DNA of 64,000 nucleotides from Actinomycetaceae bacterium MB13-C1-2 (GCA_035621235.1 CP141731.1:1736001-1800000); one strand, 5' to 3'. Positions 42,929 to 53,286 are shown, counted from the first letter of the stretch. Notes: a model not told the origin generated them from the letters alone. Made by a program: numbers and translations.

Positions 42929-45271
42929 ATGTCGGAAGACATCACAACGGTCATCGAGCCTGCTGGCGTCGTGACCGAGGAAGCCGTTATCGATAACGGC
43001 AAGTTTGGCACCCGCCGAATCAAGTTTGAGACCGGCCGTTTGGCACTGCAGGCAGCCGGCTCAGCAGTCGCCACTCTGGACGACAACACTATGGTCCTTT
43101 CCGCCACCACGGTTGGCAAGCACCCCAAAGACCAGTTCGACTTCTTCCCACTGACGGTTGATGTCGAGGAGCGCCAGTACGCTATTGGCCGCATCCCTGG
43201 TTCGTTCTTCCGTCGTGAAGGACGTCCCAGCACCGAGGCCATCCTGGCCTGCCGTTTGATTGACCGTCCGCTGCGCCCCGGCTTTGTTAAGGGCCTGCGC
43301 AACGAGGTTCAGGTCGTTGAAACCGTTCTTGCGGTTGACTCTGATGACGCCTATGACGTTCTGGCGATCAACGCTGCGTCAATGTCCACCCAGATCGCGG
43401 GCCTACCGTTCACCGGTCCTATCGCCGGCACCCGCATTGCTCTGATTGATGGCCAGTGGGTTGCCTTCCCGCGCTACTCCGAGATGGAGTGCTCAGTCTT
43501 CAACATGGTTGTTGCTGGACGTATCGTCACCAAGGAGGACGGCACCGAGGACATCGCAATCATGATGGTTGAGGCCGGTGGCGGTGACAACCAGTGGGAG
43601 CTAATTCAGCAGGGTCAGCCCAGGCCCACCGAGGATGTTGTCGCGGACGGCCTTGAGGCGGCTAAGCCGTTTATTCGCGTTCTGTGCGAGGCACAGATGC
43701 GCGTCGCCGAGAAGGCATCCAAGGACACTGTGGAGTTCCCCGTCTTCCTCGATTACACGGATGAGGAATACCAGGCAGTCGTTGACGCCACCGGTGATCG
43801 TTTGGCGCAGGCGCTGCTTACCGAGGGCAAGCTGGCCCGCCTCGACGCGGTGGACGAGGTCAAGAACTCGGTTCTGACCGAGCTTCTGGGAGCCAACCCG
43901 GAGGGCGAGAAGGCATATAAGGCTGCTCTGCGTAGCGTTGAGAAGGAAACCATTCGCCAGCGCACGCTGCGCGATGGTATTCGCGTTGACGGTCGTACCC
44001 CAACCGAGATCCGTTCGCTTTCCGCAGAGGTTGGCGTTGTTCCGATGGTCCACGGTTCCGCTCTGTTCCAGCGCGGCGAAACTCAGATTCTGGGTATCAC
44101 CACGCTGGCAATGCTTCGTATGGAGCAGCAGCTCGACAACCTGAGCCCGGTAACTTCCAAGCGCTACATGCACCAGTACAACTTCCCGCCGTTCTCCACG
44201 GGCGAGACAGGTCGTGTTGGCTCACCGAAGCGTCGCGAAATCGGCCACGGTGATCTCGCTGAGCGGGCCCTGCGGCCTGTAATCCCCGGTCGTGAGGACT
44301 TCCCCTACGCAATCCGCCAGGTCTCTGAGGCCCTCGGATCGAACGGTTCGACCTCAATGGGTTCGGTCTGTGCTTCAACCCTTTCAATGCTTGAGGCGGG
44401 CGTCCCGCTACGCGCTCCCGTTGCGGGCATTGCAATGGGCCTAATGACCGGTGAAGTCGATGGCGAGCAGCGTGCGGTCACCCTGACCGACATCCTCGGC
44501 ATGGAGGATGGCTTCGGCGACATGGACTTCAAGGTCGCCGGGACCAGGGATTTCATCACTGCGCTTCAGCTTGACACCAAGCTTGACGGAATCGACTCAG
44601 ACGTCCTCAAGAGCGCCCTAGGGCAGGCCCGTGACGCGCGCTTGGTGATCCTTGATGTGATCGAGGAGACCATCGATACTCCTGAGGAAATGTCGATCCA
44701 CGCGCCGCGGATCATCACGGTTCACGTGCCAGTTGACAAGATCGGTGAGGTTATCGGCCCCAAGGGCAAGATGATCAACCAGATCCAGGAAGATACTGGC
44801 GCGGATCTCACTATTGAGGATGACGGAACTGTTTACATTGGTGCCACTACGGGTGAGGCTGCTGAGGCGGCGCGCACAATGGTCAACGCCATTGCGAACC
44901 CGCAGATGCCCGAGGTAGGCGAGCGTTTCGTCGGGACAGTCGTCAAGACCACCTCGTTTGGTGCGTTCATCTCCCTGACTCCCGGCAAGGACGGCCTGCT
45001 ACACATCTCGCAGATTCGCCGCCTGGTTGGTGGCAAGCGAGTTGAGAATGTTGAGGATGTCCTCCAGGTCGGCCAAAAGGTTGAGGTTGAGATTGCTGAG
45101 ATCGATGATCGTGGCAAGCTTTCACTCCACGCGGTTGTCGAGGGTGAGGAAAACGAGGCACCTGCCGAGGAAGGTTCCTCTGAGGACAGAGGCGAGAAGT
45201 CCGGCAACTCGGATCGTCGCCCGCGTCAGCGGAACCGTCGCCGTCGCTCGGATGACAAGTCAGGCGAGTAA
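42929..45271 (+). CDS. pnp: Polyribonucleotide nucleotidyltransferase (PNPase)
   Basis: PNPase degrades RNA 3' to 5' phosphorolytically and, in actinobacteria, also adds 3' tails (the GpsI bifunctional form). The 780-aa protein has two RNase PH domains (about 15-235 and 350-560, with [32 protein letters not shown]), a KH domain ([20 protein letters not shown]) and an S1 domain ([27 protein letters not shown]). A basic tail ([15 protein letters not shown]) ends it. ATG 42929 has AAGGAG 9 nt upstream. Confidence 0.97.
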   Translation: MSEDITTVIEPAGVVTEEAVIDNGKFGTRRIKFETGRLALQAAGSAVATLDDNTMVLSATTVGKHPKDQFDFFPLTVDVEERQYAIGRIPGSFFRREGRPSTEAILACRLIDRPLRPGFVKGLRNEVQVVETVLAVDSDDAYDVLAINAASMSTQIAGLPFTGPIAGTRIALIDGQWVAFPRYSEMECSVFNMVVAGRIVTKEDGTEDIAIMMVEAGGGDNQWELIQQGQPRPTEDVVADGLEAAKPFIRVLCEAQMRVAEKASKDTVEFPVFLDYTDEEYQAVVDATGDRLAQALLTEGKLARLDAVDEVKNSVLTELLGANPEGEKAYKAALRSVEKETIRQRTLRDGIRVDGRTPTEIRSLSAEVGVVPMVHGSALFQRGETQILGITTLAMLRMEQQLDNLSPVTSKRYMHQYNFPPFSTGETGRVGSPKRREIGHGDLAERALRPVIPGREDFPYAIRQVSEALGSNGSTSMGSVCASTLSMLEAGVPLRAPVAGIAMGLMTGEVDGEQRAVTLTDILGMEDGFGDMDFKVAGTRDFITALQLDTKLDGIDSDVLKSALGQARDARLVILDVIEETIDTPEEMSIHAPRIITVHVPVDKIGEVIGPKGKMINQIQEDTGADLTIEDDGTVYIGATTGEAAEAARTMVNAIANPQMPEVGERFVGTVVKTTSFGAFISLTPGKDGLLHISQIRRLVGGKRVENVEDVLQVGQKVEVEIAEIDDRGKLSLHAVVEGEENEAPAEEGSSEDRGEKSGNSDRRPRQRNRRRRSDDKSGE

Positions 45272-45315
45272 CCGAATCTGACGAAGGCGCAAACCAGCGT
45301 CGAGTAATACGAAGC

Positions 45316-45360
45316 GGAGCCGTCCTACGGGCTGTAAGCCTGGGGCGGCTCCCTTTCGTT
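45316..45360 (+). terminator. Terminator after pnp
   Basis: GGAGCCG (45316-45322) pairs with CGGCTCC (45346-45352), followed by CTTTCGTTT. Confidence 0.75.
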
Positions 45361-45418
45361 TGGTTACTAAGTTGCGAAATGTCTTTACGCACGCCAATTT
45401 CGTATATGCAGTGTACAT

Positions 45419-45706
45419 ATGGGTGACCTTAGGTTTGAGTGGGACGGTCGGAAGAACGTGTCCAATGAGTGCAAACATGGGGTTTCCTCTGCTGAGGCGC
45501 CAACCGCGTTCTAGGATCCTCGTGCAATCGTTATTGACGATCCTGATCACTCGCAAGAAGAAGATAGGTTCATCATTATGGGCCTCAGTAACCGTCTACG
45601 GTTGCTTATCGTTGCCCATTGTTATCGCGAAGGTAGCTCGTCTATGCGCGTAGTCTCTGCACGGAAAGCATCAAGAAATGAAGCCCAGCACTACGAAAGA
45701 AGCTGA
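45419..45706 (+). pseudogene. brnT: BrnT-type toxin with in-frame amber stop
   Basis: From ATG 45419 the frame gives FEWDGRKNVSNECKHGVS, then AEAPTAF, a TAG at 45512-45514, and continues DPRAIVIDDPDHSQEEDRF, IIMGLSNRLRLLIVAHCYRE, VVSARKASRNEAQHYERS to TGA. This is a full-length BrnT ribonuclease toxin (RelE-like fold) in which the conserved aromatic of the F-(Y)-D block is replaced by a stop; one base change (TAC or TAT to TAG) explains it. No frameshift is seen. The intact antitoxin gene follows. The toxin is thus probably inactive, unless the codon is read through or the base is an error. CGTATATGCAGTGTACATATG around the start may be the antitoxin operator. Confidence 0.85.
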
Positions 45707-45711
45707 GAGAG

Positions 45712-45921
45712 TTGCGCGAAGAATATGACTTCACGGACGCGCGTCCCAATCCGTACGCCCGCAGAGTCAAGAAGCCGGTGACTATTCGGCTCGATCCTGA
45801 CACGATCGATTACTTCAAGGCGCGAGCCGAAGAGACTGGGATCCCTTACCAGACCCTGATCAACCTTCACCTAGCCGACTGTGCTACGAACAATCGTCGT
45901 CCGGAACTGCGCTGGGTCTGA
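45712..45921 (+). CDS. brnA: BrnA-type antitoxin (ribbon-helix-helix)
   Basis: A 69-aa protein matching the C-terminal BrnA antitoxin pattern: YDFTDARPNPYARRVKKPVT, IRLDPDTIDYFKARAEETG, IPYQTLINLHLADCA. The ribbon-helix-helix DNA-binding region represses the operon and neutralises BrnT. The TTG at 45712 is the only reasonable start after an in-frame stop at 45679; GAGAGA is immediately upstream. It begins 5 nt after the end of the broken toxin gene. Its intact frame suggests recent loss of the toxin or a retained regulatory use. Confidence 0.85.
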   Translation: MREEYDFTDARPNPYARRVKKPVTIRLDPDTIDYFKARAEETGIPYQTLINLHLADCATNNRRPELRWV

Positions 45922-46014
45922 GAAGTACGGGGCTGCTCAGACTCGACAACTGGGAGTTGATCCAGTGGTCTTGTCGATAGGTGCGTAGCGGGAGCTCCAT
46001 GGCAGTATTGAGTC

Positions 46015-47706
46015 ATGACGTCCCTGTACGAAGAACTTAATCCTCCGCCCCCTGCTGATCCGCACGCTCTGCGAGTAATCCCCTTGGGAGGTCTCGGAGA
46101 GGTCGGTCGAAATATGACCGTTTTCGAGACTGAGGGCAAGCTACTCATCGTTGACTGCGGGGTTCTGTTCCCCGATGAGTATCAGCCGGGTGTGGACCTG
46201 ATCCTGCCCGATTTTGAGCCAATCAAGGACCGCCTGGATGACGTGGTGGCCTTGGTTCTAACCCACGGGCATGAGGACCACATTGGCGCCGTCCCGTACC
46301 TGCTAAAGCTACGCCAGGACATACCGATCTACGGAAGTGAACTGACACTCGCGTTCGTTGAGCCGAAACTTCGCGAACACAGGATTACCGGGGCCGACCT
46401 CAACGTGGTTACCGAGGGCCAGAAGGTCGAGGCGAAACCATTCAGCTTCGAATTCGTCGCGGTGACGCACTCGATCCCTGATGCTCTCGCCGTCTTCATC
46501 AAGACTAGGGCCGGCACTGTCCTTGCTACCGGTGACTTCAAAATGGATCAGCTTCCAATTGATGGTCGTCTGACCGACCTCCGTGCCTTTGCGCGCCTCG
46601 GCGAGCAGGGAGTGGACCTCTTTCTCGTCGACTCCACGAATGCTGAAGTACCTGGGTTCGTGACACCGGAAGCTGAAATTGGCCCCGTCCTCGAATCGGT
46701 GTTCCACCAGACTAAGGGCGCGGTGGTAGTCGCCTCGTTCGCCTCTCACGTCCACCGAGTACAGCAGGTTCTTGAGGCTGCCGAGAAGACGGGGCGGAAG
46801 GTCGCGTTCGTGGGTCGTTCAATGGAACGGAACATGGGAATCGCGATCGACTTGGGATACCTGGAAGAGCCCAGTGATGTTGTCCTACCGATGAGCGAGG
46901 TGAGCGAACTTCCCAGGGATCAACAGGTCTTCATGGTTACTGGTTCGCAGGGCGAGCCAATGGCCGCTCTGGCTCGAATTGCGCACGGAACCCACCAGCA
47001 GATCAACGTGGGACCTGGTGATACCGTCGTGTTCGCCTCCAGCCTGATCCCGGGCAACGAAACTTCTGTGTATCGCGTTATCAACGATCTGACTCGCACG
47101 GGAGCCAAGGTCGTTCACCAGTCCAACGCGAAGGTACACGTGTCGGGACACGCGGCAGCCGGAGAACTCATCTACTGCTACAACATCGTCCAACCGAAGA
47201 ACGTGATGCCCATTCACGGTGAGATCAGGCACCTGGTCGCAAACGGTGGCCTCGCTGTGAAAACGGGAATTGACCCCGAACGGGTCATGCTTGCCGACGA
47301 CGGGGTGGTGATCGACCTAAAGGACGGAGTCGCGAACGTTGTCGGACAGGTTCCCTGTGAGCTTGTCTACGTCGATGGCACCTCAATAGGAGAGGTCTCC
47401 GAAGACGAACTTCAAGAGCGTCGCACGCTTGGGACCGAGGGCTTCATTACCGTTTACGCTGTGGTCGATAAAGAGACGGGGATGGTCCTCTCGGATCCGG
47501 TTATCCGGGCTGTTGGCGTGGCCGAAGATCAGGCGACGATCCAAGAGATCGTGCCGGAAGTAACCGAGGCTCTAAAGGACGCGGCGGCTCCTGGAAACGT
47601 TGATCCGGGAAAACTGCAACAGGTAATGCGCCGAGTCATCGGGCGCTGGGCTGGCAGGCGGCTTCGCCGCCGCCCAATGATCGTGCCGGTGGTCGTTGAA
47701 CAGTGA
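46015..47706 (+). CDS. rnj: Ribonuclease J
   Basis: RNase J is a metallo-beta-lactamase/beta-CASP nuclease with 5' exonuclease and endonuclease activity in mRNA decay and rRNA maturation. The zinc motif is LTHGHEDHIGA (about 81-91), with later ligands in GDFKMDQ and VSGHAAAGEL. The beta-CASP part includes VASFASHVHRVQQ and FVGRSMERN, and the C-terminal domain completes 563 aa. ATG 46015 gives the family N-terminus (LRVIPLGGLGEVGRNM). The stop overlaps the PfkB GTG. In many actinobacteria dapA is upstream; here the BrnTA locus is. Confidence 0.95.
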   Translation: MTSLYEELNPPPPADPHALRVIPLGGLGEVGRNMTVFETEGKLLIVDCGVLFPDEYQPGVDLILPDFEPIKDRLDDVVALVLTHGHEDHIGAVPYLLKLRQDIPIYGSELTLAFVEPKLREHRITGADLNVVTEGQKVEAKPFSFEFVAVTHSIPDALAVFIKTRAGTVLATGDFKMDQLPIDGRLTDLRAFARLGEQGVDLFLVDSTNAEVPGFVTPEAEIGPVLESVFHQTKGAVVVASFASHVHRVQQVLEAAEKTGRKVAFVGRSMERNMGIAIDLGYLEEPSDVVLPMSEVSELPRDQQVFMVTGSQGEPMAALARIAHGTHQQINVGPGDTVVFASSLIPGNETSVYRVINDLTRTGAKVVHQSNAKVHVSGHAAAGELIYCYNIVQPKNVMPIHGEIRHLVANGGLAVKTGIDPERVMLADDGVVIDLKDGVANVVGQVPCELVYVDGTSIGEVSEDELQERRTLGTEGFITVYAVVDKETGMVLSDPVIRAVGVAEDQATIQEIVPEVTEALKDAAAPGNVDPGKLQQVMRRVIGRWAGRRLRRRPMIVPVVVEQ

Positions 47707-48734
47707 GACGCGACCGAAGACAGTCTTACGGTGATGCGACGTGGCCCATCGGGTCCCGAACCCCGAGCACGATGGAGGCGGTGCCGCCCGAACTTGGCAA
47801 GTTTGTGACGACTCAGTCGCTTCACCTAAACGTGGAGTTGCGCGTACCCAGACTGCCGAAAGAAGGACTCAATCTTCAGGCTCACAGCGCTGAATCATCG
47901 CCGGGCGGGGGATACGTCGGTGCTGTTGCAGCGCGTGCGCAGGGAGTTAGAACTCTCTGTGCCTCACCTCTGGGAACCGGACCCAACTCGCACGCGATCC
48001 GTCGCCGTATGGCGCTCGATGGACTAGAGGCACTCCCCGGCGCCATTGTCGGAGATGTCGGGGTTGGCGTCTCACTGGTTGAAGAGGACGGCAAGGTTGC
48101 CTCGGTTATCGCGCCGGGGGTCGAAGCCGAAACATCTCTTGACCTTTTAGCATCGGTTCCAGTTGAAAGCGGAGACATCGTCCTTATCCACGGTGGTGAT
48201 CTTGCGGTGAAATCCTCTGCTGAAGTGCTGACCCAGTGGGTTCCTACGCTTCCCGAGGAGCTCAAGGTGGTGCTCGCAGTCTCCCCAGCCGTAGATCAGG
48301 TGCCAGCCGAGGTGTGGATCCCCATGCTGCAAAGAGCAGACATCCTAACCATGAATATTCGCGAAGCCGACACCATCCGAGAAACCCTCACGGCTGACAG
48401 TCCGGGGACCAGCATCAGGAACGTCCTACGAAAAGATGCCGCCGTTGTCAGACGCCTCGGCGCAATGGGTTGTGACCTACAGGAGTCCTCTGAATCTCGG
48501 GCAGTTCAGGTGCCTTCTTTCCGGGCGGAAATGGTCGACACCGCCGGCGTTGGTGACACCCACGTTGCGGTCATGTGTGCGGCCCTGCTGCAGGGATCGC
48601 CCCTGCTCGGAGCCTGCACGCGCGCCAATGCAGCCGGTGCCCTAATGGTGCAACATTCGGGATCATATCCGCCTCCGACCAAGCATCAGGTTGATCAGGT
48701 TATCGCTCTGAAATCTGCGGCCGTCCTGGCCTGA
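47703..48734 (+). CDS. PfkB-family carbohydrate kinase
   Basis: A ribokinase-like sugar or nucleoside kinase, 343 aa. The N-terminal glycine pair region is SPGGGYVGAVAARAQG. The catalytic motif near the C-terminus reads VDTAGVGDTHVAVMCAALLQG, keeping the GxGD base Asp but with a V in place of the usual A/T. The substrate is not predictable; position after rnj is conserved in some actinobacteria. The GTG start at 47703 overlaps the rnj TGA (GTGA). About 35 N-terminal residues are an unusual basic/Pro extension, so a start nearer GTG/ATG 47772 (MEAVPPELG) is possible. Confidence 0.85.
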   Translation: MRRDRRQSYGDATWPIGSRTPSTMEAVPPELGKFVTTQSLHLNVELRVPRLPKEGLNLQAHSAESSPGGGYVGAVAARAQGVRTLCASPLGTGPNSHAIRRRMALDGLEALPGAIVGDVGVGVSLVEEDGKVASVIAPGVEAETSLDLLASVPVESGDIVLIHGGDLAVKSSAEVLTQWVPTLPEELKVVLAVSPAVDQVPAEVWIPMLQRADILTMNIREADTIRETLTADSPGTSIRNVLRKDAAVVRRLGAMGCDLQESSESRAVQVPSFRAEMVDTAGVGDTHVAVMCAALLQGSPLLGACTRANAAGALMVQHSGSYPPPTKHQVDQVIALKSAAVLA

Positions 48735-48796
48735 GTTAGGGGGCCAGGGCGCGGCACCACGCCTATTTGGGTGGTAGCAGGTACCTTCAAGTTGTT

Positions 48797-51673
48797 ATGG
48801 CAACTCAAGCAAAACAGAGTTCGTCCACCAAGGGCGGACGGGGTGGCAAACGCGCGACGTCCACCAACAGGGGTACAGGCGCGCGCTCAAACTCAAATCA
48901 GTCTCAAGAAAAGGCTCGCCAGGGCGAACTGGAATTTGAGGATGGAGGCCAGAAGAGCCACGGACCAATACGCAATTTTGGATCATCTGTCGCTATGGGA
49001 TGGAGAGGAATTCCACCCCAACTAAAGCGCGATGCTCTCGCGTTCCTGCTTATCGCAGCAGGAATAATCGTCGCTCTTCGGGAATGGTTTGGTATCTCGG
49101 GGCAGGCGGGGGAGGCCATCCATCACGCGGTTGCCGGATTAGTTGGGGTCTTCTCGGTTATTGCCCCTCTTGTCCTGGTTTTTTGGGCGGTCGGCTTGAT
49201 CACGGCGCGCAAGTCCACCGAGGCCATTGCCTACCGTTTCGCAGGCATGATGGGAGTAGTCGTTGCCGCAACCGGCCTGGTTCAGGTAGCAAAGGGCAAC
49301 CCGCCGATCTCCCCTTTTGGTGGTCTTGAGGATGCGGGTGGTCTGTTTGGCTGGTTCTTCACCTACCCACTAGCGCAACTCTTGTCCGGCTGGGGCGCTG
49401 GTCTAGTTCTGGTACTGCTTCTGCTCTACTCGATCCTGATTGCATTCAGAACTCCTGTCCGCGAGGCTCCAGGAAAAGTCGCTGCGCTCTGGAGAAAGAT
49501 TACCGGTGCGACCGATAGTGGCGAAGCGGAACAGGAAGAAACTCGCGTCGGCCTAGCAACCGCCGGTGACGAATGGCTTCAGCGCGAAGGTGCTAAGGAC
49601 CTGGCAAACTCGAACAAGCGCAAGCCGCGTAGGAAACTTTTGCGGGGGAAGAAGTCCGAAGAGATAGCGCAGGTTCCGGTCGAGCCGGAGGGACCGTTTG
49701 GTCTAGGCAGCGGTGTTGCGGAGGTCGATTCTCGAAGCGGGGCGATGTCTCAGGCTCCGTTTGATTTCGGCTCGGGTGACGCGACTGAGACGGTAGTCTC
49801 TGAAGGGCCTATTGGGTCGACCAGTAAAGTTAGCGGCGGCCCTTCACCGATTGTGACGAGTGCGACTAGTGGATCGGGCCTCGAACCTCGCGGCCCTGCT
49901 TCCCGTCAAGAGGTTGCCGATCGAACGGACGTTTCGATTGAGATGGTTCGGCCCGGAGAAGCCGAGGCCATCATGGCGAATTATCAGCTTCCACCTCAAT
50001 CGATGTTGAAGAAGGGACTTCCCCACAAGGAGCGCTCGGCGGTCAACGATCAAGTCGTTGAGGCGTTGCAGAAAGTGCTCCGTGACTTCTCAATCGACGC
50101 GACTGTTTCCGGCTTTTCCCGTGGCCCGACAGTCACTCGCTACGAACTTTCCCTGGCGGCAGGCGTGAAAGTTGAGCGGATTACAGCGCTCTCTGCCAAC
50201 ATTGCCTACGCGGTCGCAAGCGCCGACGTTCGGATACTGGCGCCGATTCCCGGTAAGTCTGCGATCGGTGTGGAGATTCCAAATGCAGATCGTGAAACGG
50301 TCGCCCTCGGCGACGTGTTGCGCTGCGGACAGGCCCAAAAGAATCATCACCCGTTGCTTGTCGGTGTTGGGAAAGACGTCGAGGGCGGCTACGTCGTTAC
50401 TAACCTGGCGCGCACTCCGCACCTGCTGGTCGCCGGTCAGACGGGTTCCGGTAAATCCTCGTTCGTGAACTCAATGATTGTCTCGATCCTGATGCGCGCG
50501 ACTCCGGAGCAGGTTCGTATGATCCTGATCGATCCGAAGCGTGTTGAGCTAACGATTTACGAGGGAATACCCCATCTGGTAACCCCGATCATTACTAATC
50601 CTAAGAAAGCCTCAGAAGCTCTCGAGTGGGTGGTGCGCGAGATGGACGCACGCTACGACGATTTGGCCGACTACGGATACAAACACATTGATGACTTTAA
50701 TGCGGCTATTCGCGAGGGCAAGGTCCATCCTCCAGATGGGTCGAAACGGAAGCTGAAGCCATACCCCTATCTGCTTGTGGTTGTGGACGAACTGGCGGAC
50801 CTCATGATGATTGCTCCGCGCGACGTTGAGTCATCGGTCCAGAGGATCACTCAGCTCGCTCGTGCAGCGGGTATCCACCTGGTTCTCGCAACCCAGCGAC
50901 CCTCGGTGGATGTCGTTACGGGACTTATCAAGGCCAACGTACCTTCGCGACTGGCTTTTGCGACTTCGGCTCTCGCCGATTCCCGGGTTATTCTGGATCA
51001 ACCGGGCGCCGAAAAGCTCATTGGGCAGGGCGATGCACTCTACTTGCCGGCCGGGGCAGCAAAGCCGATGCGCGTCCAGGGTGCGTGGGTAGATGAGGCC
51101 GAGATTCATTCGGTTGTTGCCTACGCTAAGTCGCAGATGGCTCCCTCGTACAGAGAAGACGTGATTGCCCCGGCGAAGACAGCGAAAGTTGCTGAGGATA
51201 TCGGAGACGATCTTGATGATCTGCTGGCGGCTGCCGAGTTGGTTGTGAACACACAACTCGGTTCAACCTCAATGTTGCAGAGAAAACTCAGGGTCGGCTT
51301 CGCACGCGCCGGCAGACTTATGGACCTGCTTGAAGCCCGCGAGATAGTCGGACCTTCGCAGGGTTCGAAGGCTAGAGAAGTCCTGGTTCCCCCCGAGGAA
51401 CTTCCATCGGTCCTTGCCCTGCTACGAGGGGAGTCTGACTCTCTTCACTCTGAGCCCGAACTCGCACCGTCGGTGAATGATGCCCCCTCCAACGAAGTCT
51501 GGGACGAGTGGGACAACATGGTCGATGAAGGCGCGCCCGAACCGTCTCCCGGCATAGATTCCTACCAGCCTTTTAGCGATCCAGAGGCAACCCAACCGAT
51601 CTCGCGGGTGGGAGCCTGGGAGGACCCGAAGACGGTGAAGCTTCCAGGCACGGTTCAGCCCTCAGACCTATGA
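48797..51673 (+). CDS. ftsK: DNA translocase FtsK/SpoIIIE
   Basis: FtsK pumps chromosomal DNA through the septum and aids dimer resolution. From ATG 48797 the protein is 958 aa: a basic, Ser/Thr-rich N-terminus, about four transmembrane helices (roughly 80-215), a variable linker (215-410), the motor with Walker A GQTGSGKS (about 546-553) and Walker B LLVVVDELADLMM, and the C-terminal gamma winged helix (about 815-880, RKLRVGFARAGRLMDLLE) that reads KOPS. An in-frame start at 48767 exists but lacks support. It is followed by pgsA, a common actinobacterial order. Confidence 0.95.
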   Translation: MATQAKQSSSTKGGRGGKRATSTNRGTGARSNSNQSQEKARQGELEFEDGGQKSHGPIRNFGSSVAMGWRGIPPQLKRDALAFLLIAAGIIVALREWFGISGQAGEAIHHAVAGLVGVFSVIAPLVLVFWAVGLITARKSTEAIAYRFAGMMGVVVAATGLVQVAKGNPPISPFGGLEDAGGLFGWFFTYPLAQLLSGWGAGLVLVLLLLYSILIAFRTPVREAPGKVAALWRKITGATDSGEAEQEETRVGLATAGDEWLQREGAKDLANSNKRKPRRKLLRGKKSEEIAQVPVEPEGPFGLGSGVAEVDSRSGAMSQAPFDFGSGDATETVVSEGPIGSTSKVSGGPSPIVTSATSGSGLEPRGPASRQEVADRTDVSIEMVRPGEAEAIMANYQLPPQSMLKKGLPHKERSAVNDQVVEALQKVLRDFSIDATVSGFSRGPTVTRYELSLAAGVKVERITALSANIAYAVASADVRILAPIPGKSAIGVEIPNADRETVALGDVLRCGQAQKNHHPLLVGVGKDVEGGYVVTNLARTPHLLVAGQTGSGKSSFVNSMIVSILMRATPEQVRMILIDPKRVELTIYEGIPHLVTPIITNPKKASEALEWVVREMDARYDDLADYGYKHIDDFNAAIREGKVHPPDGSKRKLKPYPYLLVVVDELADLMMIAPRDVESSVQRITQLARAAGIHLVLATQRPSVDVVTGLIKANVPSRLAFATSALADSRVILDQPGAEKLIGQGDALYLPAGAAKPMRVQGAWVDEAEIHSVVAYAKSQMAPSYREDVIAPAKTAKVAEDIGDDLDDLLAAAELVVNTQLGSTSMLQRKLRVGFARAGRLMDLLEAREIVGPSQGSKAREVLVPPEELPSVLALLRGESDSLHSEPELAPSVNDAPSNEVWDEWDNMVDEGAPEPSPGIDSYQPFSDPEATQPISRVGAWEDPKTVKLPGTVQPSDL

Positions 51674-51750
51674 TGGATTCGTTCGGGAGTATTTCCATTG
51701 CGGCCGATTAGCCTGCGTGAAGCTGCGCGTAGAGATTTCAGGTGAGAGAG

Positions 51751-52374
51751 ATGATGTCTGACACCGACGAAGCAAAGAAGGCGGATCAGCCCAGTTCGTT
51801 CAACATCCCCAATGCCCTAACCGCTTTGAGACTGGTCTTGGTTCCAGTTTTCCTGTGGCTATTGCTGGTGGACACGGCACCCTCCAGGTGGTGGGCGCTC
51901 GCGGTCTTCATGGTTGCCGCTTACACGGATCACCTTGATGGCGAGATCGCCCGCAAGAAGGGCTTGATTACGAACTTCGGGAAGCTAGCAGACCCACTGG
52001 CGGATAAGTTCATGACTCTGGGAGCATTCATAGTGCTTTCAATCATGGGTGAGTTGACCTGGTGGTTTACCGTGATCGTGGCCATCCGCGAGATTGGGAT
52101 AACCATTCTGCGAGAGGTGCTAAGGCGTAAGAACGTCGTGGTGGCGGCTAGCTCGGGGGGCAAGCTCAAGACCGTGTTGCAGATCGTCCTGATCTGGTTG
52201 ATGATCCTTCCGTGGTCGTCTTTCCTTCCGGCGGGGACGGTCTGGATGCAGATTGTGACCGTCGTCATTGCGATCGTCGCTGTCGCGGCGCTGACAGTGA
52301 CAGTGGTCTCTGGTGCGCAGTATGTAATAGCTGCGGCGCGCGGATCGGCGACCCAGGAAAGTGCTAGCAAATAG
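51751..52374 (+). CDS. pgsA: CDP-diacylglycerol-glycerol-3-phosphate 3-phosphatidyltransferase
   Basis: PgsA makes phosphatidylglycerophosphate, the precursor of phosphatidylglycerol. The CDP-alcohol phosphatidyltransferase motif D-x2-D-G-x2-A-R-x8-G-x3-D-x3-D is complete: D60, D63, G64, A67, R68, G77, D81, D85. About five transmembrane helices are present in 207 aa. ATG 51751 or 51754 both follow AGGTGAGAG. In many relatives the next gene is cinA; here clgR comes next. Confidence 0.9.
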   Translation: MMSDTDEAKKADQPSSFNIPNALTALRLVLVPVFLWLLLVDTAPSRWWALAVFMVAAYTDHLDGEIARKKGLITNFGKLADPLADKFMTLGAFIVLSIMGELTWWFTVIVAIREIGITILREVLRRKNVVVAASSGGKLKTVLQIVLIWLMILPWSSFLPAGTVWMQIVTVVIAIVAVAALTVTVVSGAQYVIAAARGSATQESASK

Positions 52375-52538
52375 CTCGAAGTTTCCTGGGAAAAACGACT
52401 CATTCTGTGTTAGAGCACACGGAATATTTTGGCAATACCTGCGTTTTATATTGCATGAACATGAATTACTCGAATCGTCCCGGCGTATACCGGGGAAGCG
52501 GCGCTGGACGGGTCTCGCATCCCGTCCCATCTACCAAG

Positions 52539-52550
52539 TACTCTAAAGGC
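52539..52550 (+). promoter_or_regulatory. Leaderless promoter -10 for clgR
   Basis: TACTCT at 52539-52544 ends 6 nt before GTG 52551, and AAAGGC between them is too close to act as a normal ribosome-binding site. The palindrome CCCGGCGTATACCGGGG (near 52486-52502) lies upstream and could be an operator. Confidence 0.4.
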
Positions 52551-52874
52551 GTGATTGAGACAGTGAGCAAAGAACTACCCTTGCTTCGAACCGAACTGGG
52601 CGATGTGCTTCGTTCGCTTCGCTCCCTGCAGGGACGGACGCTACGCGAGGTCTCGTCAGATGCCCAGGTTTCACTTGGCTATCTGAGTGAAGTTGAACGT
52701 GGCCAGAAAGAAGCCTCGTCAGAACTCCTTGAGTCAATCTGCGGTGCGCTCGGAGTTCCACTGTGGTTCGTGCTACGGGAAGTGGCCGATCGCATGATGA
52801 TGCTTGATGAGACTCGGGTTCCAGATACTGTTCCAGATGAACTACTTGTGGAACAGCTTGCGAACCTTCGCTAG
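52551..52874 (+). CDS. clgR: ClgR-like XRE-family regulator
   Basis: A 107-aa Cro/C1-type helix-turn-helix protein. The HTH is [20 protein letters not shown] followed by [20 protein letters not shown], closely following ClgR, the actinobacterial activator of clpP/clpC and stress genes, which is itself a Clp substrate. GTG 52551 is chosen from the leaderless -10; upstream in-frame residues to 52407 do not look like protein. Position between pgsA and the DUF3046/recA genes matches clgR of other actinobacteria. Confidence 0.85.
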   Translation: MIETVSKELPLLRTELGDVLRSLRSLQGRTLREVSSDAQVSLGYLSEVERGQKEASSELLESICGALGVPLWFVLREVADRMMMLDETRVPDTVPDELLVEQLANLR

Positions 52875-52897
52875 TTCCTATTTGACGGTTCAGCCCC

Positions 52898-53122
52898 ATG
52901 ACTGAGTCTGAGTTTTGGGAAGCCCTAGAGCAGGTCTTCGGGCCGACTCTAGGGCATTCTCTTGTCCAGGATCTCCATATCTCGGGCCTTGGTGGAACTC
53001 CGGGTGAAGCGCTCGCTCGGGGTATCAAGCCTGATGAGGTGTGGGAAGCACTAATTGTCGAGGTCGGTGCGGGCGAGGAAGCCCGGTGGATTCATCGTCG
53101 CCCAAAGAAAAAGCATTCCTGA
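52898..53122 (+). CDS. DUF3046 protein
   Basis: A 74-aa soluble protein with the DUF3046 pattern: TESEFWEALEQVFGPTLGHS, ALARGIKPDEVWEALI. This actinobacterial family of unknown function is typically encoded between clgR and recA, as here. The C-terminus is basic (RRPKKKHS). It lies 23 nt after clgR with no strong ribosome-binding site. Palindromic repeat copy B starts 20 nt after its stop. Confidence 0.85.
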   Translation: MTESEFWEALEQVFGPTLGHSLVQDLHISGLGGTPGEALARGIKPDEVWEALIVEVGAGEEARWIHRRPKKKHS

Positions 53123-53142
53123 GAAACGCGCCCTCTCTCGGG

Positions 53143-53210
53143 TTTCCAATCAGATCGGGGCACGACACGCCGTATTCTGCGGCACGAAGACGCCCCGATC
53201 TGATTGGAAA
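53143..53210. repeat. Dispersed palindromic repeat, copy B (after DUF3046)
   Basis: A perfect 19-bp stem, TTTCCAATCAGATCGGGGC (53143-53161) with its complement at 53192-53210, encloses ACGACACGCCG and an inner GCCG/CGGC stem. It is the best preserved of three copies and may also end the upstream transcript. Confidence 0.9.
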
Positions 53211-53286
53211 ACTAAAGTTTGCTGACGGAGTATGCGCATGCGAGTTTTCTGACAGGGGCCTTTTCGCCACTGCGTGTCGTAACCAA

